From Nocardioides sp. (GTDB lineage: Bacteria; Actinomycetota; Actinomycetes; Propionibacteriales; Nocardioidaceae): DNA of 10,741 nucleotides. A program made the position numbers and the translations under genes. Position 1 is the stretch's first letter, and each line of letters starts with the position of its first letter. The notes under the pieces were generated by a model, which was not told the DNA's origin, did no database searches, and was given only the letters and a program-made list of their open reading frames with translations. This document shows positions 1 to 6,013 of the stretch, piece by piece. The stretch is from NCBI GenBank assembly GCA_003519585.1, contig DOWL01000180.1, positions 1 to 10,741 on the forward strand, in the 5' to 3' direction.

Positions 1-1072
1 CTCCGCCCGGATCGCGCGCAACACGCAGCTCGTGCTGCAGCAGGAGAGCGGCACCTGCCGCACCATCGACCCCTGGGGCGGCTCCTGCTACGTCGAGCGG
101 CTGACGCACGATCTCGCCGCCAAGGCGCTCGGCCATATCGAGGAGGTCGAGCGGCTCGGCGGCATGGCCAAGGCGATCGCCGCGGGCATCCCGAAGATGC
201 GCATCGAGGAGGCCGCGGCCCGCACCCAGGCGCGGATCGACTCCGGCGCGCAGAAGGTGATCGGTGTCAACACCTACCGGCTCGCCGCCGAGGACCGCCT
301 CGACGTACTCAAGGTCGACAACGACGACGTCTACCGCCAACAGGTGGCCAAGCTCGAGCGGCTGCGCGCGGAGCGCGACGACGAGGAGGTACGGCGGACG
401 CTGGAGGCGCTGACCCGCTGCGCCGAACGCGGGGCCGAACGCGGGGCCGAGCTGGGCGACGGGAACCTCCTCGAGCTCGCCGTCGACGCGGCACGGGCCA
501 AGGCCACGGTCGGGGAGATGTCCGACGCGCTCGAGAAGGTCTACGGCCGGCACCAGGCCACGATCCGTACGATCAGCGGCGTGTTCAGGGACGAGTCCGG
601 AGCTGCCGGGGGCACGCTCGTCCAGCAGGTCCTCGACGCGACCGCGGAGTTCGAGGAGGCGGAGGGCCGGCGGCCGCGGATCCTGGTGGCCAAGATGGGC
701 CAGGACGGGCACGACCGCGGCCAGAAGGTGATCGTCTCGGCCTTCGCCGACATGGGCTTCGACGTCGACGTCGGGCCGCTCTTCTCGACGCCCGAGGAGG
801 TGGCCCAGCAGGCGGTCGACGCCGACGTGCACATCGTCGGCATCTCGTCGCTGGCGGCCGGCCACCTCACGCTGCTGCCCGCGCTGAAGCACGCGCTGGA
901 GGAGCAGGGTCGGCCCGACATCATGGTCGTCATCGGCGGCGTGATCCCGCCCGACGACGTGCCCACCCTGCGTGACATGGGCGCGGCCGCGGTGTTCCTC
1001 CCCGGCACGGTGATCGCCGAGTCGGCCCTCGACCTGCTGGCCAGGTTGCGCGAGCAGCTCGACACGCCCTGA
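1..1072 (+). CDS. mutB: Methylmalonyl-CoA mutase, large (catalytic, B12-binding) subunit, C-terminal part
   Basis: The gene is 5'-truncated by the window edge; the reading frame starts at base 2 and about 356 residues are visible of a family usually 700-750 long. The enzyme interconverts (R)-methylmalonyl-CoA and succinyl-CoA in the cytoplasm using adenosylcobalamin, the last step of propionyl-CoA catabolism. Visible first is the end of the TIM-barrel domain (IDPWGGS near bases 68-88), then the helical linker, then the cobalamin-binding Rossmann-like domain with DGHDRG at 704-721, whose His (codon 710-712) is the lower cobalt ligand, followed by SSLAAGH and the GGVIPP motif. An intact DxHxxG argues for the catalytic subunit and not the small non-binding partner. 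The linker carries an in-frame 12-bp tandem duplication at 423-446. The TGA stop shares its A with the next gene's ATG, so the two are probably cotranscribed and coupled. Confidence 0.97.
   Translation, partial: SARIARNTQLVLQQESGTCRTIDPWGGSCYVERLTHDLAAKALGHIEEVERLGGMAKAIAAGIPKMRIEEAAARTQARIDSGAQKVIGVNTYRLAAEDRLDVLKVDNDDVYRQQVAKLERLRAERDDEEVRRTLEALTRCAERGAERGAELGDGNLLELAVDAARAKATVGEMSDALEKVYGRHQATIRTISGVFRDESGAAGGTLVQQVLDATAEFEEAEGRRPRILVAKMGQDGHDRGQKVIVSAFADMGFDVDVGPLFSTPEEVAQQAVDADVHIVGISSLAAGHLTLLPALKHALEEQGRPDIMVVIGGVIPPDDVPTLRDMGAAAVFLPGTVIAESALDLLARLREQLDTP
423..446 (+). repeat. 12-bp tandem duplication inside the mutase gene
   Basis: The unit CCGAACGCGGGG occurs twice head to tail (423-434 and 435-446), followed by a further CCGA. 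It encodes a repeated Glu-Arg-Gly-Ala in the linker between the TIM barrel and the cobalamin domain. It keeps the reading frame, so it looks like a tolerated slippage or duplication event in a surface linker. Confidence 0.9.
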
Positions 1073-2070
1073 TGCCCGACGTCGCGGCGCTGGTCAGCGG
1101 CATCCGCGCGCGCAACCGCGCCGCGGTGTCGCAGGCGATCACGCTGGTCGAGTCGTCCAAGCGTGAGCACCGGGCGCAGGCACGCGAGCTGATGACGACC
1201 CTTGCGGAGGACGCAGGGTCGGGGGTGCGATCGGCCGCCGTACGGGTCGGCATCTCCGGCGTACCGGGGGTGGGCAAGTCGACGTTCATCGAAGCCCTCG
1301 GCACCCGGCTGACCGGGCAGGGCCATCGGGTCGGCGTCCTCGCGGTCGACCCCTCCAGCATCCGCACCGGTGGCTCGGTGCTGGGCGACAAGACCCGGAT
1401 GGCCCGGCTCTCGGCCGACCCCGACGCCTACATCCGCCCCTCCCCGTCCGCGGGGACCCTCGGTGGGGTGGCGCGGGCGACGGTCCAGGCGATGGCCGTG
1501 CTGGAGGCGGCGGCGTACGACGTGGTGCTGGTCGAGACGGTCGGTGTCGGCCAGTCCGAGGTCACCGTCGCGGGGATGGTCGACACCTTCTTGTTCCTCA
1601 CGCTGGCGCGCACCGGCGACCAGCTCCAGGGCATCAAGAAGGGCATCCTGGAGATCGCCGACGTGATCGCGGTCAACAAGGCCGACGGCGACCGGGAAAC
1701 AGAGGCCGCCGCGGCGGCCCGCGAGCTGGCGGGCGCCTTGCGGTTGGTGCGCGGCCGAGGTGAGTGGGCGCCGCCCGTGGTGACGGTGAGCGGGCTGTAC
1801 GACGTCGGCGTCGACGACCTGTGGGAGCGGGTGCTCGCCCATCGCGAGCACCTCGGCGGCGACGGGCTCGCCGACAAGCGGGCCGCGCAACAGCTCGACT
1901 TCACCTGGGCCCTGGTCCGCGACGAGCTCGACCAGCGGTTGCGTCACTCGCCGGGGGTCCGGCAGATCCGCGACGAGGTTCGGGCCGCGGTGCTCGCCGG
2001 CGAGCTGCCGGCCCCGGTCGCGGCCGACCGGCTGATCGCGGCGTACGACGAGCCTCCTCCGGAGGGGTGA
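1072..2070 (+). CDS. meaB: MeaB/ArgK-type GTPase, methylmalonyl-CoA mutase chaperone
   Basis: A 332-residue P-loop GTPase of the MeaB/MMAA (formerly ArgK) family of the SIMIBI class. MeaB binds methylmalonyl-CoA mutase and uses GTP to gate delivery of adenosylcobalamin and to protect or repair the enzyme. Visible motifs: Walker A GVPGVGKST at residues 63-71, DPSS at 93-96, the switch segment ETVGVGQSE at 155-163, and the guanine-specificity motif NKAD at 202-205. The C-terminal helical arm used for dimerisation follows. Length is normal for the family. The ATG overlaps the mutase TGA by one base (TGATG) and there is no strong Shine-Dalgarno sequence, so translation probably depends on coupling. 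Pairing with the mutase gene settles the assignment against an arginine/ornithine transport ATPase, an old misannotation of this family. Confidence 0.96.
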   Translation: MPDVAALVSGIRARNRAAVSQAITLVESSKREHRAQARELMTTLAEDAGSGVRSAAVRVGISGVPGVGKSTFIEALGTRLTGQGHRVGVLAVDPSSIRTGGSVLGDKTRMARLSADPDAYIRPSPSAGTLGGVARATVQAMAVLEAAAYDVVLVETVGVGQSEVTVAGMVDTFLFLTLARTGDQLQGIKKGILEIADVIAVNKADGDRETEAAAAARELAGALRLVRGRGEWAPPVVTVSGLYDVGVDDLWERVLAHREHLGGDGLADKRAAQQLDFTWALVRDELDQRLRHSPGVRQIRDEVRAAVLAGELPAPVAADRLIAAYDEPPPEG

Positions 2071-2083
2071 CCGCTCCTCACCC
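2065..2083 (+). terminator. Small hairpin over the meaB stop codon, weak terminator candidate
   Basis: GGGTGA (2065-2070, containing the stop) pairs with TCACCC (2078-2083) across a 7-base loop. The stem is only 6 bp and no T-run follows. It may act together with the larger inverted repeat at 2114-2135, but on its own support is weak. Confidence 0.25.
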
Positions 2084-2093
2084 GAAGGGATGA

Positions 2094-2157
2094 AATCGGG
2101 ACGGACTCCCCGCCTGTCCCGGGCAATCGGGACAGAACACCCCTTGCTGACGGGACA
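2094..2157. promoter_or_regulatory. Inverted repeat with additional CGGGAC copies: terminator or operator candidate
   Basis: CTGTCCCG (2114-2121) and CGGGACAG (2128-2135) form a perfect 8-bp inverted repeat with a 6-base centre. Two further direct copies of CGGGAC flank it, at 2097-2102 and 2151-2156; the first belongs to a 9-base match AATCGGGAC that recurs at 2125-2133. As RNA the inverted repeat could end the mutase-meaB transcript, though no T-tract follows. Repeated half-sites with direct and inverted spacing also fit a protein-binding operator for the downstream secreted-protein gene. The 189-base gap 2071-2259 otherwise contains only a weak promoter-like pair (TTGCTG at 2144-2149 and GAATCT at 2168-2173, 18-base spacer) and the ribosome binding site of the next gene. 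Confidence 0.5.
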
Positions 2158-2259
2158 ACCCGCAGACGAATCTCGGGGCAGGCACGGATGCGACGGAGGG
2201 GACGCAGCCGGAAGCCTGCTTCACGTCAGCTCCTCGTCAACCGACCCCGAAGGAACCCC

Positions 2260-3348
2260 ATGTCCACTCGTCATGTCCTAGCCGTAGCAGCGGCGGGGGC
2301 GCTCGTCGTCGGCGCTGCCGGCGCGGCGCTCACCGGCGCCTCGGCAGCGCCGGCCCAGAAGGCGAAGCCGACCGTCACCACGATCGCCAAGAAGCTCGTC
2401 GGCCCGCTCAGCGTCGCGCAGGCGCCCGACGGCACCATCTACTACGCCGACAGCTTCGCCGGCGTCCTCTATAAGCGGACAACCGCCGGCGTCGTTTCGG
2501 TGATCTACAAGAGCAAGAAGAACGCCGCCGACGGCGTCTCGGCCGATGGCGGCGTGGTCCGCTTCGTCACCGGCTCGCCCGACAACAAGGCCGGGGGAGT
2601 CTGGACCCTCGACAGCGCGGGCGCGCCCGTGCAGCTGGGCGACACCTACAAGTACGAGAAGAAGCACAACCCCGACGGGAAGTTCTCCTACGGCTTCCTC
2701 AACACGCCGAAGTCCTGTCTCGCGCAGCTGCCGAAGCAGATCCCGGGCTCCTACAAGGGCACCAAGGAGACGCACGCATACGCCGTGGCGACGGCGGGCG
2801 ACATCACCTACGTCGCTGACGCGGGCGCCAACGCGATCCTCGCGATGTCGGCCACCGGCGAGTTCTCGACCGTCGCGGCGCTCAAGCCGGTGAAGGTGAA
2901 GGTCAGCGCTGGGGCGGCGAAGGCCAACGGGCTGCCGTCGTGCGTCGTGGGCAAGAAGTTCGCCCTCGAGGCGGTGCCGACCGACATCGAGGTCGGCCCC
3001 GACGGCATGCTCTACGTCACCAGCCTGCCGGGCGGTCCGGAGGACGGCAGCCTCGGCGTCAACGGCCGCGTGCTCCGCGTCAACCCGACCACGGGCAAGG
3101 TCAAGACGGTGGTCGGCGGACTGCTGAGCCCGACCGGGGTGGCTGTGGCAGCGAACGGCGACATCTACGTCGCGCAGCTGTTCAAGGGTGAGATCTCCAA
3201 GATCAAGGCCGGCAAGACCAAGGTGCGGCCCTACCTCCAGGTGCCGCTGCCGGCCGCGGTCGAGATCACCCCGACCGGGATGCTCGCCAGCATCAACGCC
3301 CTCCCGGGCAAGAAGCCCAAGGGCAAGGTCGTGACGATCACCCCGTAG
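2260..3348 (+). CDS. Secreted ScyD/ScyE-family (NHL/SMP-30-like) beta-propeller protein
   Basis: This is a 362-residue exported protein of unknown role. The start is ATG 2260, because AAGGA at 2250-2254 sits five bases upstream and a typical signal peptide begins there; a more upstream in-frame ATG (2188) would put a long Arg-rich tail before it. The signal peptide has Arg4/His5, a hydrophobic Ala/Val/Gly core to about residue 24, and a likely cut after ASA (29) or APA (32). The mature protein has repeating NHL/SMP-30-like blades with PDG or NGD turns followed by I/L-Y-Y/V: near residues 56-63, 181-187, 242-253 and 288-304. It is unusually Lys-rich for a high-GC secreted protein and has only two cysteines (C153, C228), which could form a disulfide. 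The family is named after cyanobacterial scytonemin-cluster proteins; no enzymatic function should be inferred from that. It appears to be monocistronic. Confidence 0.8.
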   Translation: MSTRHVLAVAAAGALVVGAAGAALTGASAAPAQKAKPTVTTIAKKLVGPLSVAQAPDGTIYYADSFAGVLYKRTTAGVVSVIYKSKKNAADGVSADGGVVRFVTGSPDNKAGGVWTLDSAGAPVQLGDTYKYEKKHNPDGKFSYGFLNTPKSCLAQLPKQIPGSYKGTKETHAYAVATAGDITYVADAGANAILAMSATGEFSTVAALKPVKVKVSAGAAKANGLPSCVVGKKFALEAVPTDIEVGPDGMLYVTSLPGGPEDGSLGVNGRVLRVNPTTGKVKTVVGGLLSPTGVAVAANGDIYVAQLFKGEISKIKAGKTKVRPYLQVPLPAAVEITPTGMLASINALPGKKPKGKVVTITP

Positions 3349-3395
3349 GACTCGCGGTAGGTCTCGCACGGGACGGCGGTGCGGGTCGTCGGGGG

Positions 3396-3411
3396 TATGT
3401 TCGATTAGATT
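3396..3411 (+). promoter_or_regulatory. Possible -10 region(s) for the amidohydrolase gene
   Basis: The short gap 3349-3414 becomes locally AT-rich just before the gene. It has two TANNNT hexamers, TATGTT (3396-3401) and TAGATT (3406-3411). With no clear ribosome binding site before GTG 3415 or ATG 3421, a leaderless or very short leader transcript is plausible. No convincing -35 box is seen. Confidence 0.3.
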
Positions 3412-3414
3412 CGG

Positions 3415-4611
3415 GTGGACATGCCCACGCACGACCCCACCGCCACCGGCGTGATCGCCGACGTCGTCGAGAAGTACGACACCGATCTCGTCGAGCTGCG
3501 CCGCGACCTGCACCGCCACCCCGAGCTGTCCTGGTCCGAGCTGCGCACCGCCCAACGCACCTCGGCCCTGGTCGAGGAGGCCGGCTGGACGCTGCGCCGC
3601 TACAGCCGCACCGGTTTCGCGGCCGACCTGGGCTCCGGAGAGTCCCTCGTCGCGCTGCGCGCCGACATGGATGCGCTGCCGGTCCAGGACCTCACCGAGG
3701 ATCCGTGGGTCAGCTCGGTGCCCGGGGTGGCGCACGCCTGCGGCCACGACGTCCACACCAGCGCGCTGGTCGGCGCAGCGTTGGCGCTCGCCGAGGTGCA
3801 CGGCCGGGGGCTCCTCCCGGGCCGAGTCCGGCTGCTGTTCCAGCCGGCCGAAGAGGTGATGCCCGGCGGGGCGGTGCACCTGATGGACGAAGGCGCCCTC
3901 GACGACGTGGAGCGGGTCTTCGCGCTGCACTGCGATCCCGGCGTCGACGTGGGCCAGGTCGGCCTCCGGCTCGGCCCCTTGACCAGCGCGGCCGACCGCG
4001 TCGAGGTCCGGCTCACCGGCACCGGCGGCCACACCAGCCGGCCGCACCTGACCGGTGACCTCACCTTCGCGCTGGCCAAGGTGACCACCGAGCTGCCCGC
4101 CGTACTCAGCCGGCGGATGGACCCCCGCGCGGGCGTCAGCGTCGTGTGGGGGAGCCTGCACGCCGGCTCGGCGCCCAACGTGATCCCCGACCACGGCCTG
4201 GTCACCGGCACGGTGCGGATCCTCGACGCCGTCGCCTGGGCCGACTGCGAGGGGGTGGTCCGCGAGGTCGTCGCCGACATCGTCCGGCCCTACGGCGTGA
4301 CCGCCGAGATCGACTACCAGCGCGGCGTGCCGCCGGTGGTCAACGACCCGGTGTCCAACCGGATCCTGGCCGAGGCCGTACGCACGGTGCTCGGCGAGTC
4401 CGGCCAGGTCGTCGCCCCGCAGAGTCTCGGCGGTGAGGACTTCGGCTGGTACCTCGACCGGGTCCCGGGAGCGATGATGCGACTCGGCACCCGCACGCCC
4501 GGCGGGGCGACGTACGACCTGCACCAGGGCAACCTGCTGGTCGACGAACGGGCCACCGGGATCGGCGCCCGACTGCTGGCCGAGACGGCCGTCCAGGCCC
4601 TGGCGCGCTGA
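3415..4611 (+). CDS. M20-family metal-dependent amidohydrolase (hippurate / IAA-amino-acid hydrolase type)
   Basis: A 398-residue cytoplasmic zinc-type peptidase-fold enzyme expected to cleave an N-acyl or amide bond of a small amino-acid conjugate; the exact substrate cannot be read from sequence. Numbered from GTG 3415: RADMDALPVQD, then HACGHD at 107-112 (metal ligands C109 and H111), PAEE at 144-147 (catalytic E146, ligand E147), H172 in ALHCDP, the lid/dimerisation segment with GGHTSRPH, GGEDFGWY, and a C-terminal H370 in DLHQGN. All core catalytic residues are present and length is typical. The start is uncertain: GTG 3415 or ATG 3421, neither with a well-spaced Shine-Dalgarno sequence. 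A TAGATT hexamer at 3406-3411 could be a -10 box for a near-leaderless message. The gene precedes the nucleoside operon but is separated from it by 159 bases with its own promoter signals. Confidence 0.92.
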   Translation: MDMPTHDPTATGVIADVVEKYDTDLVELRRDLHRHPELSWSELRTAQRTSALVEEAGWTLRRYSRTGFAADLGSGESLVALRADMDALPVQDLTEDPWVSSVPGVAHACGHDVHTSALVGAALALAEVHGRGLLPGRVRLLFQPAEEVMPGGAVHLMDEGALDDVERVFALHCDPGVDVGQVGLRLGPLTSAADRVEVRLTGTGGHTSRPHLTGDLTFALAKVTTELPAVLSRRMDPRAGVSVVWGSLHAGSAPNVIPDHGLVTGTVRILDAVAWADCEGVVREVVADIVRPYGVTAEIDYQRGVPPVVNDPVSNRILAEAVRTVLGESGQVVAPQSLGGEDFGWYLDRVPGAMMRLGTRTPGGATYDLHQGNLLVDERATGIGARLLAETAVQALAR

Positions 4612-4638
4612 CCTTCCAGGCGGGCTCGCGGGCGCTTA

Positions 4639-4655
4639 GGTCACCAACCGGTAAC
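4639..4655. promoter_or_regulatory. GGTNAC direct repeat, candidate regulator site upstream of the nucleoside transporter operon
   Basis: GGTCAC (4639-4644) and GGTAAC (4650-4655) are direct repeats 11 bases apart, about one helical turn, inside a locally AT-richer stretch (about 4636-4670) of an otherwise very GC-rich region. The position upstream of the candidate promoter fits an activator or repressor site. The regulator is not identified. Confidence 0.35.
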
Positions 4656-4704
4656 AACAGGGAAAACACTGGCCGGGCCATCGCCGTCGACCCCTGCAAG
4701 GGCC

Positions 4705-4710
4705 TAGGGT
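4705..4710 (+). promoter_or_regulatory. Possible -10 box for the BMP lipoprotein gene
   Basis: TAGGGT matches the actinobacterial TANNNT -10 pattern and lies 61 bases before the GTG start, leaving room for a short leader. A recognisable -35 element at 16-19 bases is not apparent. Just downstream, GGCGCG-A-CGCGCC (4711-4723) can fold in the leader RNA. Confidence 0.35.
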
Positions 4711-4770
4711 GGCGCGACGCGCCCTCGGACCGGGCGCGCACACTCAGGACCAAATGATCAGGAGGATGCC

Positions 4771-5889
4771 GTGAAGAAGACGGCACGCATGGCACTGGTG
4801 GCGGGCTGCGCCGCCCTGGTGCTCACCGCATGTGGGGATCGGGACGACTCGAGCGGAAGCGCCAGCGACGAGTCGACCAGCGCCGCCCCGACCGAGAGCG
4901 CGAGCGCCTCGGAGACCACGGCCGCCAATGCGGACTTCAAGGCGTGCATGGTCTCCGACTCCGGTGGCTTCGACGACAAGGGCTTCAACCAGACCGCGCT
5001 CAAGGGTCAGACCGACGCGGCTGAGCAGTTCGGCATCCAGACCGCGCAGGTCGAGTCGACCGGCGACGAGCAGTACGCCGACAACATCAACCAGCTGATC
5101 CAGCAGAACTGCAACGAGATCACCACTGTCGGCTTCCTCCTCGGCGACGCCACCCTGGCCGCCGCGACGGCCAACCCCGACGTGGACTTCGCGATCGTCG
5201 ACTACGCCTTCTTCGACGACAAGGGCAACGACATCTCGCCCCCCAACGCCAAGGGCCTCACCTACGCCACCGACCAGCCGTCGTACCTCGCCGGCTACCT
5301 CGCCGCCGGCATGTCCGAGAGCGGCGTCGTCGGCACCTTCGGCGGCCTGCCGATCCCGACCGTGACGATCTTCATGGAGGGCTTCCGCCAGGGCGTCGAG
5401 AAGTACAACGAGGACAACGGCACCGACGTCAAGCTGCTCGGCTGGGACGGCAAGGACGGCTCGTTCACGGAGGACTTCGAGGACAAGACCAAGGGTCAGT
5501 CGGTCGGCGAGCAGCTGATCGGCCAGGGCGCCGACATCATCTTCCCGGTCGCCGGTCCGGCCGGCCTCGGTGGCCTCCAGGCTGCCAAGGACGCGGGCGC
5601 CAAGGGCATCTGGGTCGACACCGACGGCTACGAGTCGACCGAGTACGGCGACATCCTGCTGACCTCGGTGGCCAAGGGCATGGACGTCTCGGTGACCGAG
5701 GCGATCAAGGAGTCGATGGAGGGCACCTTCTCCAACGAGCTCTACCTCGGCACCCTCGAGAACGGTGGTGTGGGCCTGGCGCCGTACCACGACTTCGACA
5801 GCGTGATCCCGCAGGAGCTGAAGGACAAGATCGAGGAGCTCAAGGCGGGCATCATCGACGGCTCGATCACGATCCAGCCGGCCGGCTGA
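4771..5889 (+). CDS. BMP/PnrA-family nucleoside-binding lipoprotein (ABC importer substrate-binding protein)
   Basis: A 372-residue extracytoplasmic solute receptor anchored to the membrane by lipid. The start is GTG 4771, with a strong AGGAGG at 4760-4765 five bases upstream. Residues 1-20 are a lipoprotein signal (two Lys, hydrophobic core) ending in the lipobox LTAC, with C21 as the lipidated residue. A Ser/Thr/Glu/Ala-rich flexible tether follows to about residue 54. The BMP domain starts at FKACMVSDSGGFDDKGFN (56-73), the ligand-pocket motif of PnrA-type purine/pyrimidine nucleoside receptors, and continues with the SBP I-type fold, for example FPVAGPAGLGGLQAA and WVDTDGYES. The neighbouring ATPase and permeases are its transporter partners, and the Cdd and phosphorylase genes support a nucleoside ligand. 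A strong hairpin right after the gene would allow more receptor than transporter to be made. Confidence 0.94.
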   Translation: MKKTARMALVAGCAALVLTACGDRDDSSGSASDESTSAAPTESASASETTAANADFKACMVSDSGGFDDKGFNQTALKGQTDAAEQFGIQTAQVESTGDEQYADNINQLIQQNCNEITTVGFLLGDATLAAATANPDVDFAIVDYAFFDDKGNDISPPNAKGLTYATDQPSYLAGYLAAGMSESGVVGTFGGLPIPTVTIFMEGFRQGVEKYNEDNGTDVKLLGWDGKDGSFTEDFEDKTKGQSVGEQLIGQGADIIFPVAGPAGLGGLQAAKDAGAKGIWVDTDGYESTEYGDILLTSVAKGMDVSVTEAIKESMEGTFSNELYLGTLENGGVGLAPYHDFDSVIPQELKDKIEELKAGIIDGSITIQPAG

Positions 5890-5908
5890 TCCGAGTTCCG
5901 CTCGACAG

Positions 5909-5918
5909 CATCTAGATG
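5909..5918. repeat. 10-bp perfect palindrome CATCTAGATG
   Basis: A perfect 10-bp palindrome between the lipoprotein stop codon (5887-5889) and the hairpin at 5920. Short palindromes occur by chance; this one stands out only by its AT-rich centre in a GC-rich genome. No function is assigned. Confidence 0.4.
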
Positions 5919-5919
5919 A

Positions 5920-5956
5920 CAGAGCCGGGGCGGGGGATTCCCCCGCCCCGGCTCTG
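5920..5956 (+). terminator. Perfect 17-bp hairpin between receptor and ATPase genes (intra-operon terminator/attenuator or mRNA stabiliser)
   Basis: Bases 5920-5936 pair perfectly with 5940-5956 around the three-base loop ATT. The stem is almost all G-C (core GCCGGGGCGGGGG). No T-run follows, as is common for actinobacterial terminators. Placed 30 bases after the lipoprotein stop and 57 bases before the ATPase start, it probably ends most transcripts after the receptor gene or protects its 3' end, leaving lower expression of the transporter genes. This is inferred from structure and position. Confidence 0.85.
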
Positions 5957-5960
5957 CCCT

Positions 5961-5991
5961 ATCGTCAGGCCAATCGTCGGGGCCTATCGTC
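5961..5991 (+). repeat. Three tandem degenerate repeats with core ATCGTC
   Basis: ATCGTC occurs at 5961-5966, 5973-5978 and 5986-5991, each followed by (A/G)GG and two preceded by CT. The period is 12-13 bases. The array fills the gap between the hairpin and the ATPase ribosome binding site. Two copies include TATCGT, which fits the TANNNT -10 pattern, so a secondary promoter for the ATPase-permease part is possible. A binding-site array is an alternative. Confidence 0.5.
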
Positions 5992-6013
5992 GGGGCATGC
6001 CGGAGGGACAGCG

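Noticed and set aside
541..1947. Long minus-strand open frame opposite the mutase and meaB genes
   Set aside because: Both sense-strand genes show full family motifs in frame; the antisense product has shadow-type composition and no known motif.
2188..2259. Upstream in-frame ATG extending the secreted propeller protein by 24 residues
   Set aside because: The extension is Arg-rich and would precede a normal signal peptide, while ATG 2260 has a well-placed AAGGA.
3365..3383. CGCAC/GTGCG inverted repeat after the propeller gene
   Set aside because: A 5-bp stem with a 9-base loop is expected by chance at this GC content, so I do not call it a terminator.
2278..4524. Very long open frame on the minus strand (about 748 codons)
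   Set aside because: It runs antisense across two well-supported genes, is rich in Gly/Arg/Asp/His/Val as expected of GC-rich shadow frames, contains no recognisable domain and lacks a ribosome binding site. High GC makes stop codons rare in this frame.
4711..4723. GGCGCG-A-CGCGCC leader hairpin, considered as part of a riboswitch
   Set aside because: It is a single short GC hairpin with an impossible one-base loop unless the inner pair opens. No conserved core of a purine or other nucleobase riboswitch is recognisable in the leader.
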